From Acetohalobium arabaticum DSM 5501 (lineage in GTDB: Bacteria; Bacillota; Halanaerobiia; Halobacteroidales; Acetohalobiaceae): a DNA stretch of 64,000 bases. The stretch spans positions 1,271,833-1,335,832 of the forward strand of contig NC_014378.1 of the NCBI RefSeq assembly GCF_000144695.1, written 5' to 3'. A program made the translations under genes and the position numbers. Below are positions 9,084 to 18,091 of this stretch, piece after piece. The notes under the pieces were generated by a model. That model searched no databases. It saw nothing but the letters and a program-made list of their open reading frames with translations, and was not told the DNA's origin. Each line of letters starts with the position of its first letter. Position 1 is the first letter of the stretch.

Positions 9084-9863
9084 TCAATTTTTAAAATTAA
9101 TTTTGAGCAATTTAGATGTTAATTGTGCCCGGCTATTAACCCCTATTTTCCTAAAAATACTATATAAATGTTTCTTCACTGTATTTATTGAAATAAATAA
9201 TTCACCAGCAATCTCTTCATTATTTAAGCCGCTAACTACAAGCTTGGCTACTTCTATTTCTCGATTGGAAAACTTATATAGCAGTCCTTCAATCTCAATT
9301 AATTTTGAATAATCAACTTCTTCAATCTCAGATCTTTTTTCAAGAACTATTAATTTATGTAATTGATTACTTAAATGAGGACGAAGTAATTCAAGATATA
9401 GTAATTCTTTAAGATTAAAATCAGGACTATGCTCATCACGATAGAAACTTAAAGTACCTAATAATTGATCATTATAATGAAGATCAACTCCACAGAGATA
9501 ATAACAGCCGTTAACTCTTAAAAAATCATTAAAGAATTCCGTCTTCTTCCATTTACTATAATCCATCACTTGAGTACTTTTGCTTGGATGGGGCTGATTG
9601 AAAGTTTTCTCTTTTAAGCCATCTATATATTGAAAATAATTAATATAATCATCTATTACCCGAGAATCCACATTAACACTAGTTGTTTTTTCAAATTGAC
9701 TATTGAGTTTGTTATAAACAAAAAAATTACTTGAATCATAAGCAATTAAAGCTTTGATTAATTCTAAAACCTTTAGTTTATAATCTTTAAAAGAATCAAT
9801 ACTGCCGACTTGGATTAAGAACTGATGGATTAACTGCCAATCTTCAGCTGTAATTACTTCCAT
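9084..9863 (-). CDS. LuxR-family transcriptional regulator
   Basis: About 260 residues with an unassigned GAF-like N-terminal region and a C-terminal LuxR/GerE helix-turn-helix (YKFSNREIEVAKLVVSGL, then NNEEIAGELFISINTVKKHL). No receiver domain aspartate pattern is seen, so it looks like a ligand-responsive and not a phosphorylated regulator. Two ATGs compete: AAAGGA touches the one at 9872 but lies eight bases before the one at 9863, so I choose 9863. It lies upstream of sdaAB on the same strand and diverges from the secreted protein at 9983, with a large dyad between them, so it may control either or both. Confidence 0.85.
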   Translation of the reverse strand: MEVITAEDWQLIHQFLIQVGSIDSFKDYKLKVLELIKALIAYDSSNFFVYNKLNSQFEKTTSVNVDSRVIDDYINYFQYIDGLKEKTFNQPHPSKSTQVMDYSKWKKTEFFNDFLRVNGCYYLCGVDLHYNDQLLGTLSFYRDEHSPDFNLKELLYLELLRPHLSNQLHKLIVLEKRSEIEEVDYSKLIEIEGLLYKFSNREIEVAKLVVSGLNNEEIAGELFISINTVKKHLYSIFRKIGVNSRAQLTSKLLKINFKN

Positions 9864-9911
9864 TTTAATCATCCTTTATTGTAAAATAGAACTTTTGGGT
9901 AATATCTTAAA

Positions 9912-9949
9912 TGAAGAAACAGTGGTATAATTAATTATACATTTCTTCA
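9912..9949 (+). promoter_or_regulatory. extended -10 promoter inside a double dyad (candidate operator)
   Basis: TATAAT at 9926-9931 is preceded by TG plus one base (extended -10) and points at the gene at 9983. It is embedded in the 16-base perfect palindrome GTATAATTAATTATAC (9925-9940), itself flanked by TGAAGAAA (9912) and TTTCTTCA (9942), an outer inverted repeat. This arrangement suggests an operator, perhaps for the divergent LuxR-type protein. Confidence 0.6.
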
Positions 9950-9982
9950 ATAAAGTATAAATTCCTACAAAAGGAGGGGAAA

Positions 9983-10519
9983 ATGATGAAAAAATTAATG
10001 GTTATTTTGGGAATTATGATGTTAATGAACTTATGTATTATTAGTACAGCAAGTGCATTTATCGGTATTGAAAACTTAAACATGTTATCTATTTATGAAG
10101 ACAGCTGGGTTTTAGACCGCTTTAAGCCGCTAGAACCAGGGGAATTAGATGTTGGAGAGTACCGAATTTCTACTAATTTTGGTCGGATAATCAATGATGA
10201 TTATAATGATTATAATTCTAATCTCAATAATTATTATATCGGTTTTGATACCGCATTTGAAAATGATTGGTATTTAAATTCCAGCTATAATTTTACTCCT
10301 TACTATCAACATAGTAGTCAAGGAGATAGAAGTAGATACGATAACATTAATCTGATGTTAACCCGCTCTTTTAATGACGATAATCAGTTCTACTGCGGCT
10401 ATTCTAGAATCAAGAACAAAGAGAAAGAATATGATTCTGGAGAATTTTCTCATATTAAAAAAGATACAAATGATCTCTTCTTCATCGGCGCCGAATTCTA
10501 CGGTTCCTTTCTTGATTAG
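9983..10519 (+). CDS. secreted protein, possible outer-membrane beta-barrel
   Basis: 178 residues with a clear signal peptide (MMKKLMVILGIMMLMNLCI, cleavage likely after STASA). The mature part is rich in aromatic and polar residues and alternates in a beta-strand-like way (YIGFDTAFENDWYLNSSYNF, LMLTRSFNDDNQFYCGYSR), and ends with FIGAEFYGSFLD. This suggests a small beta-barrel or cell-envelope protein, plausible because Halanaerobiales have an outer membrane. The start lies behind AAAGGAGGGG; ATG at 9983 or 9986 both fit. No family is recognised. It is monocistronic, closed by a palindromic terminator. Confidence 0.7.
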   Translation: MMKKLMVILGIMMLMNLCIISTASAFIGIENLNMLSIYEDSWVLDRFKPLEPGELDVGEYRISTNFGRIINDDYNDYNSNLNNYYIGFDTAFENDWYLNSSYNFTPYYQHSSQGDRSRYDNINLMLTRSFNDDNQFYCGYSRIKNKEKEYDSGEFSHIKKDTNDLFFIGAEFYGSFLD

Positions 10520-10546
10520 TAAAATTACTCCTCTCTAAAAATAATT

Positions 10547-10576
10547 AAGGATAGTGTCAGATCTGACACTATCCTT
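10547..10576. terminator. bidirectional terminator, perfect 30-base palindrome
   Basis: AAGGATAGTGTCAGA is followed at once by its exact reverse complement. T-rich sequence follows on the plus strand (TTTCTTTC) and, after the other arm, on the minus strand (AATTATTTTTAG). It separates the convergent genes at 9983 and 10600. Confidence 0.85.
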
Positions 10577-10599
10577 TCTTTCTGCACTATCCAAGTTAT

Positions 10600-11856
10600 T
10601 TATTCTTTATCTACTACTGGCACTGCTAGTCCGCCTTGAGGCATGATAACTGAAGTATAATCCTGTCCGTGCTTTTCTTCTACATAATCAAGAGCTTCAC
10701 TAATTGACGAAGCCTTCTTAGCAAATAGCTGCTCAGTAGTCTCTCTATCAAAATCGGAAATTAAGATAATATCCTTCTTCATAGCTACTTTGCTAATAGC
10801 AAAAGCCTTATGTCCGCCCAATACAAACTTATCCTTGATCCGATGTAGATTATCCTTCGGTTCTGTAGAAGAAGAAAGCCAGTCAGTAAAAATATTCTCA
10901 CCTAAACCTTCTCTACATTCAGCAGCTAAAATAATAGTACCGCCTTCTTTGGTAGCATAATCAGCATTATCCAGAGCCTTTTGAGCTTGATAAAAATTTA
11001 TATCCTTAGGATAGCCGCCAGCGCTTACGATAGCAGCATCAGCCTTTTCTTCTAACGATACATGATACATTTCACTTGAAGTATTAACTCCCTGCTGCCA
11101 GGCCTGCTTATAATTACCAGCAACTACTTCTACAATCTCCTTGTTGCTGTTAGTAACTACATTTAAGATGAAGTCAACTCCAGCCTTTCTGGCAGCTTCT
11201 AACATCTCTTGACTGATCTGATTCTCTTCTATCGGTGGTAAATTGCCGATTAGATCAACCATATGAGAATGGTTATACTCTATGCTTTCTCTGCCGGCTA
11301 CACCTGGTAGAATAGACTTGCGTCCTCCAGAGAAACCAGCAAAATAGTGAGGAAGAATCACTCCAAGGGTAATTAATAGATCAGCCTCCACAACTTCTCG
11401 ATTCAAATAGAGTCTATTACCCGAACTTAACTTACCGAGATCAACTAGATTCTCATCAGGATTATGAGAAATAAATTTATATTCATCTAGCAGTTTCTCA
11501 CCGAAAATAGATAAATTCTGTTCTTTAGTATTAGGCTCATGGATTCCAGTAGCAATTACAAAGGTAATATTCTCCTGTTCTATTCCAACTTTATGTAATT
11601 CTTCTAATAACGGCGGCAGAAGATATTCATAGGGAGTTGGTCGACTGACATCATTAACTATAATTACTACTTTATCCGGTAGTTCTTCATTAACTAATTC
11701 AGCTATCGAAAGTGAATTAATTGGATTCTGTAAACTATCTTTAACTGCTTTTAAGGGATCGGCTACTCCTCTCTGCTCATTAGGTAGTAATACTCTACTT
11801 TTAGTTAGCCTACTTTGATCAAAATTCAACTCTTCTTCTCCATACTTTAACTTCAT
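10600..11856 (-). CDS. LarA-family (DUF2088) nickel-pincer racemase/epimerase homologue
   Basis: 418 residues, the normal length for lactate racemase LarA and its homologues, which use a nickel-pincer nucleotide to racemise 2-hydroxy acids. The key segments are present: VNDVSRPTPYE, the histidine in ATGIHEPN, and GGRKSILPGVAGRESIEYNHS, which holds the lysine and histidine matching the catalytic pair of LarA. No larB, larC or larE lies in the window, so cofactor synthesis would have to be encoded elsewhere. The substrate may be lactate, malate or another hydroxy acid; LarA homologues are known to be diverse. It is bounded by a terminator downstream. Confidence 0.86.
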   Translation of the reverse strand: MKLKYGEEELNFDQSRLTKSRVLLPNEQRGVADPLKAVKDSLQNPINSLSIAELVNEELPDKVVIIVNDVSRPTPYEYLLPPLLEELHKVGIEQENITFVIATGIHEPNTKEQNLSIFGEKLLDEYKFISHNPDENLVDLGKLSSGNRLYLNREVVEADLLITLGVILPHYFAGFSGGRKSILPGVAGRESIEYNHSHMVDLIGNLPPIEENQISQEMLEAARKAGVDFILNVVTNSNKEIVEVVAGNYKQAWQQGVNTSSEMYHVSLEEKADAAIVSAGGYPKDINFYQAQKALDNADYATKEGGTIILAAECREGLGENIFTDWLSSSTEPKDNLHRIKDKFVLGGHKAFAISKVAMKKDIILISDFDRETTEQLFAKKASSISEALDYVEEKHGQDYTSVIMPQGGLAVPVVDKE

Positions 11857-11913
11857 TTTCTAACTCCTCCAGTACTATTATAATGATATATTCTATTATA
11901 TTATCCAAATAAA

Positions 11914-12804
11914 TTAATTTTTCTCCTTCCCTTTGGAATCCTCCCTAACAGCAAGATATATACCGCTCAAAATAAAGATGCTTCCAATCAAGGTTCCAAT
12001 TGGAGGAACCTCATTTAGAATAAAGAAGGCTAAAATAGTTGAACCTATAGGTTCAACTAAAATTGAAGTAGCTACTACTGGCGATGAAACATACTTTAGA
12101 GCCCAGTTAAACGAAGTATGTCCAATTAGATTCGGTCCTAGAGCTAAAAGAAAAAAGATAAAATAATCGTTGAGGCTATAACTGACTAATTTATATCCCT
12201 GCCCCAGAACAAAAATATAAAGAAAGAGAGCACTAATTGAATAAATAACAAATACATACGGTAGAAGAGATAATTCCTCTCTTAACTTACTGGCAATTAA
12301 GACATAACCAGCAATCATAACTGCTCCAGCTAAGGCTAAAAGATCGCCGTATAAGAAGTTTCCAGCAACCTTTAAGTCACTGAATCCAATAATTACACTA
12401 CCAACTACCGCTACGACGATTCCTACTATTAATGAAGCCGATGCCTCTTCTTTAAAGATTAAATAACTACCTAAAGTTACAAAGATAGGCTGCATAGCTA
12501 CAAATACTACCGAACTGGCTACAGTAGTATAATTTAATGAAGTTATCCAAAAAATAAAGTGGGCTGCCAGAAAGAAGCCGCCACAAAAGATCGATATAAA
12601 GTATTTCCTGGTAAGTACCTCCTTTATTTCACCTCTATTTCTAACAATAACTATTGGAAAGAGAATTATAGAAGCTAAGGCCATTCGATAAAAGGCAACT
12701 ACTGGTGCCGGCGCAGTAGTTAATTTAATTAGAATTGCTGCAAAAGAGATTATAAAGACTCCTAAAATGAGTATTAAGTATGGATTAAAACGGGATTCAG
12801 TCAT
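11914..12804 (-). CDS. EamA/DMT-superfamily transporter
   Basis: 296 residues with ten hydrophobic segments arranged as two EamA repeats (residues ~8-140 and ~150-290), ending in the typical RED/KEK tail. The second repeat carries SILVEPIGSTILAFFILNE, the common DMT signature. It is an inner-membrane metabolite exporter or importer of unknown substrate. It is followed by the LarA-like gene 57 bases downstream on the same strand, so a shared transcript is possible, but I see no functional link. Confidence 0.88.
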   Translation of the reverse strand: MTESRFNPYLILILGVFIISFAAILIKLTTAPAPVVAFYRMALASIILFPIVIVRNRGEIKEVLTRKYFISIFCGGFFLAAHFIFWITSLNYTTVASSVVFVAMQPIFVTLGSYLIFKEEASASLIVGIVVAVVGSVIIGFSDLKVAGNFLYGDLLALAGAVMIAGYVLIASKLREELSLLPYVFVIYSISALFLYIFVLGQGYKLVSYSLNDYFIFFLLALGPNLIGHTSFNWALKYVSSPVVATSILVEPIGSTILAFFILNEVPPIGTLIGSIFILSGIYLAVREDSKGKEKN

Positions 12805-12897
12805 AGGATACGCTCCTTATTGATGTGGTTATTGTTTTGAGGTTTAGTTATGAGTAACCAAACAATAAGTAACTAAGTTAAATATAGCAACTAAAAA

Positions 12898-13545
12898 TTA
12901 TTCAAATTTTCCCTTTTCAAGAAATGAAACTACTAACTCTGCTGTTTCAAACTTATAATGAATCTCTTTATGACCATAGGAAAGTATTATAAAATCCTTT
13001 AAACCTTCATACTTGACTGACTCAACATGTACTAATCCATCACTTTCTTTAGATAATAGCTTACCTAGTAATAAATTATTCTTATTTCCAGCAATAGCGC
13101 CGATATCTATCTTACTATCTTCCACAAGTTCTAGCTTTCTTACTTCCTCTGTCTGCAGTGATCTCAAAGTCTTAAGTATATTAACCAAAATTGTCGATAA
13201 ATCCGCTGCAATATCGGCTAACTGACTGCCGTAATTGGGGGTTCCGATTAGTACAGCTCTACCCACTTTATCTATTGTGTCTGTAGTAGCCAAAAAATTC
13301 CTAACAATCAATCCTCCTGTACTGTGGCCTACAAGATGGATTAGTTCTTCATCATCCAGACTGGATATCAATATTTCCATCTCTTTTTTGAATATAGAAG
13401 CTGCAGTTTCTATCGTTTTAAAGGTTAAAGGTAGATCAACTGTAATTCCTTCATAGCCTAACTGATTTAAATTCTCTTGTAGCTGCAGCATATCTCTACT
13501 ATCCTTACTAAAACCATGGACTAATACTACTTTATTATTCATCAT
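12898..13545 (-). CDS. alpha/beta hydrolase, lipase/acyltransferase-like
   Basis: 215 residues. It opens with VVLVHGFSKDSRDM (oxyanion-hole region) and has the nucleophile elbow GHSTGG near residue 95, then IGTPNYGSQLADIAADL, as in PGAP1/lipase-like hydrolases. The catalytic histidine is probably in LSYGHKEIHY near residue 190. No signal peptide, so it is cytosolic. GGAGG precedes two ATGs; the second (13542) has the better spacing of six bases. Substrate unknown. Confidence 0.82.
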   Translation of the reverse strand: MMNNKVVLVHGFSKDSRDMLQLQENLNQLGYEGITVDLPLTFKTIETAASIFKKEMEILISSLDDEELIHLVGHSTGGLIVRNFLATTDTIDKVGRAVLIGTPNYGSQLADIAADLSTILVNILKTLRSLQTEEVRKLELVEDSKIDIGAIAGNKNNLLLGKLLSKESDGLVHVESVKYEGLKDFIILSYGHKEIHYKFETAELVVSFLEKGKFE

Positions 13546-13575
13546 TCTCCTCCTTCATCCCCTATTACTGTATAT

Positions 13576-14343
13576 CTACAAGATTTGATCATCAATCTCC
13601 TGCCCTAGCAATGCAACTTCAAAATTAGTAGGAAGAAATTCATTCCGGTCCCAGGTTAAAAATGTTTGCGCATAACCTAGGCCATCTGCATTATACCTGC
13701 CAATAATCCGCTGAATTGCAAATAGATCATAAGTATCCTTTCTTTCATCTCTCACTATAGGAAATAATCCTCCTAGCGGTAGTACATCACCTTCAATTGG
13801 TTCTTTTAATCTGCCCTCAGCATAATAGATCTCAGAAAGATATTCTGCATCTCGATAACTTATATCAATTACAAAGATCTTACCTAAAGTCTTATTGATC
13901 ACCTCTACCTTATAAAAATCTCTATAATTAACCTTATATTCATAATTCTGATTGAATTCTTCAAAATCAAATATCAACTCTAGACTTCTACCATTAAAGG
14001 AATAGATATAATAATAGGCAACTCCTCCGCTGCCGCCTGAATCTATACTGACTTTAACATCTGCAACTCCATTTTTAGTAAAATCGCCTATAAATAATCT
14101 TGATCCATAACCTGAATCAGTTTCAAGCGATACAGATATATATCTACCTGTTGCCCCATTCTGAACAACTAAAGTTATATTTTCTGCAAAGATTGCATCA
14201 TTATCTTCCTTATTACCGATTAAATAAATATTATCCTCAATCCCATCTCCTGTTACATCTCCTGCTTTGGAATCTAAAAGATAGATACTATCCTCAACCA
14301 GATCCAGCTCCTTTTTGACATAAGATAAAAGTTCTTTCTCCAC
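13576..14343 (-). CDS. VCBS/FG-GAP-repeat-like protein of unknown function
   Basis: About 255 residues. Two aspartate-rich calcium-loop-like segments are seen, DVTGDGIEDNIYLIG near residue 27 and DFTKNGVADVKVSI near 85, typical of FG-GAP/VCBS-type repeats, as found in related Firmicutes proteins linked to spores. The open frame extends 20 codons further upstream, but AGGAGG lies six bases before a GTG at 14343, which decides the start. No signal peptide is seen with that start. It follows a terminator and lies just upstream of the alpha/beta hydrolase on the same strand. Function unknown. Confidence 0.75.
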   Translation of the reverse strand: MEKELLSYVKKELDLVEDSIYLLDSKAGDVTGDGIEDNIYLIGNKEDNDAIFAENITLVVQNGATGRYISVSLETDSGYGSRLFIGDFTKNGVADVKVSIDSGGSGGVAYYYIYSFNGRSLELIFDFEEFNQNYEYKVNYRDFYKVEVINKTLGKIFVIDISYRDAEYLSEIYYAEGRLKEPIEGDVLPLGGLFPIVRDERKDTYDLFAIQRIIGRYNADGLGYAQTFLTWDRNEFLPTNFEVALLGQEIDDQIL

Positions 14344-14428
14344 ATTATCCCTCCTCAGATAGAATATCTTACTTACTTTTATCTTATGTCTTCTAGATAT
14401 CACTGGTTCATAATCTAAAATAAAAAAG

Positions 14429-14454
14429 GTTACCTACTTTTAAATTAGGTAACC
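14429..14454 (-). terminator. Rho-independent terminator after the DUF1638 gene
   Basis: GGTTACCTA pairs with TAGGTAACC, and on the minus strand TTTTTTATTTT follows. It ends the YkgJ-like/DUF1638 unit. Confidence 0.85.
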
Positions 14455-14482
14455 AGAATCAACTATTAAATTATAACTATTT

Positions 14483-15292
14483 CTACCTAATCTCCAGCTG
14501 TAATCCTTCATTAGGCGGAATAATTGCTAAGTTAGTCTGGTTTTTTTCATCTAGTTCATCAAAGTATAATAAATCCTTTAAAATTTTGGTATCTCCCTTT
14601 ACAACTTGATAATCTAAACCCTCTCCCCGCTCCTCTTTAAGCAGATCATCAATAAAGTTATACATCGCTTCTGTATATCTATAATGTATAGAATCTAAAT
14701 TATCATTATCAATTAAAGTTATAGAATCATAATTCTTTAGAGCTTCAAAGCTAACAAATCTGGCCTTATCTTCTGGGTATCCAAGTTCAGCTAACTTCTG
14801 ATAGCGGTCCTTTTGGTACCAGTCTACAATTTTTTGACTATCACCAGACTGATAATCTCTAAACTTATCAATCCATTTTTGTAATTCCTCTTCTTTATTA
14901 GCTAAAAATAAGTACCGCTTATATGTATCTCCACCGCAGTCAATCCAGCCCCGGCTTAAATAATATGTTCCTCCCTTCTCAAGCTCATCTTTAATCTCTC
15001 TTCCGCCGAGAAACATAGGTATACAGTCGTGAACTTTAGGAATAACTAGACTGGCCTCTTTAGCCTTTAATCCTTCAACTCCACCGCTGCAGAGACCATA
15101 GCCTAAAATTATATAGTCATAATCCTTTTTGGCTTCTAATTCATCTATCACCTCCTGAATCTCATCTCGCATATCTTCACAATTAGGCAGATTATGTAGT
15201 CCCTGCGGAAGAAATTCAACATCAAAATCACCATTAATAAGCTCAAATATCTCCTCATAGAGCACTTTACAGGAAATAACCGCTTTTTTCAT
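14483..15292 (-). CDS. DUF1638 family protein
   Basis: About 269 residues. The N terminus MKKAVISCKVLYEEI, the glycine-rich LGYGLCSGGVEGL and the later VHDCIPMFLGG and RGWIDCGGDTYKRY match my recollection of DUF1638, proteins common in methanogens and acetogens with corrinoid methyltransferases. The conserved cysteines hint at metal or Fe-S binding. The frame is open 16 codons further up, but GGAGGTG lies eight bases before the ATG at 15292, so I start there. It follows the YkgJ-like gene by 57 bases and is probably co-transcribed. Biochemical role unknown; the organism's methylotrophic cluster at 29-33 kb gives it a plausible context. Confidence 0.8.
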   Translation of the reverse strand: MKKAVISCKVLYEEIFELINGDFDVEFLPQGLHNLPNCEDMRDEIQEVIDELEAKKDYDYIILGYGLCSGGVEGLKAKEASLVIPKVHDCIPMFLGGREIKDELEKGGTYYLSRGWIDCGGDTYKRYLFLANKEEELQKWIDKFRDYQSGDSQKIVDWYQKDRYQKLAELGYPEDKARFVSFEALKNYDSITLIDNDNLDSIHYRYTEAMYNFIDDLLKEERGEGLDYQVVKGDTKILKDLLYFDELDEKNQTNLAIIPPNEGLQLEIR

Positions 15293-15349
15293 TCTTAATA
15301 CACCTCCATAATAAGATTGATTATTAAATATATAATTCAATCTTTACAT

Positions 15350-16042
15350 TTATAATTCCTGCTTATCAATTTCACAGATAACCTCTTCTGCATATCCCTG
15401 TAGAGTATAATAAATTTCATTCTTAAAAGTATCATTTAACCTATATATCTCTTCTTCAATATCATCTACCAAATCCTTTACCTCCGTAAATGAAGTGTTA
15501 TCTAGAGTAATAGGATTCTCTTCTGTTTCCAAACTGCAGGTTTCTCTATCGGAAAATACAATATGCCGCCGACAGTTCCAGGGCCTAGCAGGATATACTC
15601 TACATAGATTCTTTTGGGAATAAAAGATGCAGGAAAATTCCTTTTTATGTGATCTAATAACTTCACCATAACTTTTTGAAGCATCAGTACTATTCCTTAA
15701 CCTAATTCTTTTATTTACTTCTGACTGAATTTCATTAATCTCATCCTGATTAAAATTGTTCATTATAAATTCATCAATCATCATTCCTTCAAGCTCAGTA
15801 ATATATACTAATTTATCACAGCATTGATTGCAGCCCTTTTGACAAGCAATAAATTCATCAAATTCTGCTAATAAATTACCTCCTAAAGTATATAGCCTCT
15901 GTAATAATCTAAATAACTCTTCAGTCTTTACTTCATTTACACTATAGTTTGCTATCTCTCGTTTGAAATCATTTAATTTATCTCTAACTTCAGTTACTAC
16001 TTCTTGATTGATACTAACTTTTCTATCCTCATAATTCCTCAT
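15350..16042 (-). CDS. YkgJ-family cysteine cluster protein
   Basis: 230 residues with the cysteine pattern of the YkgJ/UPF0153 group: CQKGCNQCCDKLVYITELE near residue 85 and later FSCIFYSQKNLCRVYPARPWNCRRH. These cysteines are thought to bind zinc or an Fe-S cluster. The N-terminal 80 residues are helical and charged. First gene of a two-gene unit with DUF1638. Function of the family is not established, though some members act in methylation or metal handling. Confidence 0.85.
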   Translation of the reverse strand: MRNYEDRKVSINQEVVTEVRDKLNDFKREIANYSVNEVKTEELFRLLQRLYTLGGNLLAEFDEFIACQKGCNQCCDKLVYITELEGMMIDEFIMNNFNQDEINEIQSEVNKRIRLRNSTDASKSYGEVIRSHKKEFSCIFYSQKNLCRVYPARPWNCRRHIVFSDRETCSLETEENPITLDNTSFTEVKDLVDDIEEEIYRLNDTFKNEIYYTLQGYAEEVICEIDKQEL

Positions 16043-16091
16043 TAATGGCTTCTGCCCTCCTAAGAAACACTTATAATTATCTTTTTATCGT

Positions 16092-16182
16092 ATTCCAAGC
16101 AAGAAAACTCCATCCAAATCTTTGATTTGGGTGGTGCTGAATTGCTTAGTTAAATTGTAATCCAATATTACAATTTAACTAA
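16092..16182. repeat. paired-hairpin element, orphan IS200/IS605-type end
   Basis: An outer AAGCAA...TTGCTT pair encloses AACTCCATCC...GGGTGG, and a second hairpin with a perfect 16-base stem (TTAGTTAAATTGTAAT and complement, 16147-16182) follows. The same layout occurs at 18092 (in front of a broken tnpB) and at 23224. It therefore looks like a solo end or a non-autonomous relative of that element. Confidence 0.6.
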
Positions 16183-16233
16183 TTTGTTTTTTGCCTTTAA
16201 AGCAAAATCCTTAACGGTAATTTTTTTCTTCAT
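16168..16233 (-). pseudogene. gene remnant cut off by the paired-hairpin element
   Basis: A perfect GGAGG with eight-base spacing precedes an ATG at 16233 that reads MKKKITVKDFALKAKNKLVKL and then stops inside the hairpin repeat. A strong ribosome site in front of a 21-codon frame, ending exactly where the repeat begins, suggests the 5' end of a gene truncated by insertion or deletion. It is too short to name. Confidence 0.4.
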
Positions 16234-16538
16234 TATCATTACCTCCATATCAGTTTAGTTTTGATTTTATTCAATATTTTATCCCCTCAAAACATTCTTA
16301 ACCCATTGATATAATAGGCACTAAACAGGATTTCTGATAACGTCTTAGAAATTTTTAACGTCTTAGAAATATTTCTAAGACGATCTATAACCATTAATCT
16401 ATTTCACGATACCCCCATTAATTTCCTGTCAAAAACAAAAAAATCCATTACTGTATCTGAATTCTTATCCTCAAAAATTATTTTCTCTATAAACTTCTGC
16501 TTCCAAAACCTTCTTCTGGGTCTTCTGTTCCACCTACT

Positions 16539-16719
16539 TTACTGCCTGCACCCAGTATCAGATTTGTCCTGAGTCTCTTTAACTAAATCAATAATATCTC
16601 CAGTAGCCTCATTCGTTTGTTCTGCAATATCATTAATCAAATTCACTATCTTATCAATTTCTTCTGACTGCCCATCTAACTCAGTAATCAATTCCACTGA
16701 TCTCTGGACTGACTTATAT
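16539..16719 (-). pseudogene. fragment of a methyl-accepting chemotaxis protein
   Basis: The minus strand reads VELITELDGQSEEIDKIV, then NLINDIAEQTN, which is the conserved MCP signalling helix; it then jumps directly to EATGDIIDLVKETQDKSD, so the central hairpin tip (LLALNAAIEAARAGE in intact receptors) is missing. Stops flank both sides. It is a decayed, internally deleted piece. The rest of 16234-16860 shows no gene that I can support. Confidence 0.75.
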
Positions 16720-16863
16720 TTTTAAACAAATATTGATATTCTACCTGCATATATAATCAATTTTAACATACTTAGCCCAAAAACAGCTGCTAAGCAAACT
16801 CTTTTTAATAATTTAAAGGAAATAGTCTAAACTATAAAGAAATAATCTGTGGGAGGAATAATT

Positions 16864-17307
16864 ATGACGTTAATCTTTATGTTTTTTGCATTACTTGCTG
16901 GTGTTATAGTAACATTCCAGATCGGAATTAATTCTCAACTCCAGCTATTTCTTAATAACCCAGTTCAGGCTGCTTTAGTTTCTTTTAGCGTAGGAACTAT
17001 ATCCCTCCTTCTATATTCAGTAATCGCCGGCTATGACTGGCCTACTTTACAGGAGGCGCTTCAGACACCTTGGTGGATCTGGATTGGAGGAGTACTAGGA
17101 GCAATCTATGTATTCTCAACAATATTTTTGGCCCCTAAATTAGGAGCAACCGTCTTAATCAGTTTAATAATCACCGGCCAGTTAATAACATCATTAATCT
17201 TAGACCATTACGGATTTCTCGGCTTTCCCCAACAGGCTATTAATCCATGGCGAATTTTAGGAGTCATCCTTTTAATTATAGGAGCAGTTCTGATTCGCAG
17301 CAACTAA
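16864..17307 (+). CDS. DUF606/YdcZ-type DMT transporter
   Basis: 147 residues with five hydrophobic segments and the YdcZ pattern: FALLAGVIVTFQIGINSQL at the N terminus and PWWIWIGGVLGAIYV in the middle. These small DMT proteins usually work as dimers or pairs; here it is alone. A GTG opens the frame at 16849, but GGAGG lies seven bases before the ATG at 16864, which is the better start. It converges with the gene at 17319, leaving only 11 bases between stops. Confidence 0.85.
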   Translation: MTLIFMFFALLAGVIVTFQIGINSQLQLFLNNPVQAALVSFSVGTISLLLYSVIAGYDWPTLQEALQTPWWIWIGGVLGAIYVFSTIFLAPKLGATVLISLIITGQLITSLILDHYGFLGFPQQAINPWRILGVILLIIGAVLIRSN

Positions 17308-17318
17308 CTCTCCAAAGC

Positions 17319-18086
17319 CTATTCTCCTTCCTCTTCCTTATCCCTATCATTTTCAGATATCTCTCGAAACTCCTCTTTATTAAACCAGGGCCTGTTGGTA
17401 CCGAACTTAGTATCTATAATCGTTCCCACGGCTAGCGCCGTGACTACTAAATAAGAGATAACTCCAATAACTGCAAGCGATCTTATCAACCATAATATCA
17501 CTACTCCCGCCAGCAGCTGTAGAAAAATATTCATCTCGAAATTACCGACAGTTCGAATTCTTCCTCCTACTGCCAATACTACAGCTACATAGCCGATGAA
17601 TTTAGCTATAATAAAACTTAAAATCATAAATGGTATCAACGGAATACCAATTAAAGATATTCCTGCTACCGAAATTACTACTGGCAGTGCAAAAAGAGCA
17701 ATGAATCCTATAAAGAGTTTCCTCACTGGCTTCTCCATTAGAGCCGCAGTCATTCTTCTCTGATGCTTAGGTATTAAAACAAATACTAAAACAGCAAGTC
17801 CATAGAAAACAATTACTCTAAAGATACTGAATTCCCAGCCAAAGAATCCTGTAACAACATGTCCAGGACCGCCTATTTTTGTAATCTCCCCCTTGACTAC
17901 TGCATCAGGACCGCTTTCTACATTGCCTAATAATGATACTAGGTCACCACCAATAATATTATTCACCTTTATAACACCGCCGCCGTTAACTCTAATATCT
18001 ACATTGGCATCTGCCATTCCAATACCGGATACTCCGCAGATTATAATCAATAATAAAATAATTGCTATAATACTCCGCTGTTTCAT
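17319..18086 (-). CDS. membrane protein with exported N-terminal domain, unknown function
   Basis: 255 residues: a signal peptide or first membrane helix (residues 1-25), a glycine/valine-rich exported stretch to about residue 75 (VNGGGVIKVNNIIGGDLVSL), resembling the polymer-forming/bactofilin-like segments seen in some membrane proteins, then four to five membrane helices and a charged C-terminal tail (ISENDRDKEEEGE). No catalytic motif. No operon partner is evident. Confidence 0.72.
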   Translation of the reverse strand: MKQRSIIAIILLLIIICGVSGIGMADANVDIRVNGGGVIKVNNIIGGDLVSLLGNVESGPDAVVKGEITKIGGPGHVVTGFFGWEFSIFRVIVFYGLAVLVFVLIPKHQRRMTAALMEKPVRKLFIGFIALFALPVVISVAGISLIGIPLIPFMILSFIIAKFIGYVAVVLAVGGRIRTVGNFEMNIFLQLLAGVVILWLIRSLAVIGVISYLVVTALAVGTIIDTKFGTNRPWFNKEEFREISENDRDKEEEGE

Positions 18087-18091
18087 CTAAA

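Noticed and set aside
13013..13456. plus-strand frames opposite the hydrolase gene
   Set aside because: They are antisense shadows of the gene at 12898, as are most small plus-strand frames across the minus-strand genes.
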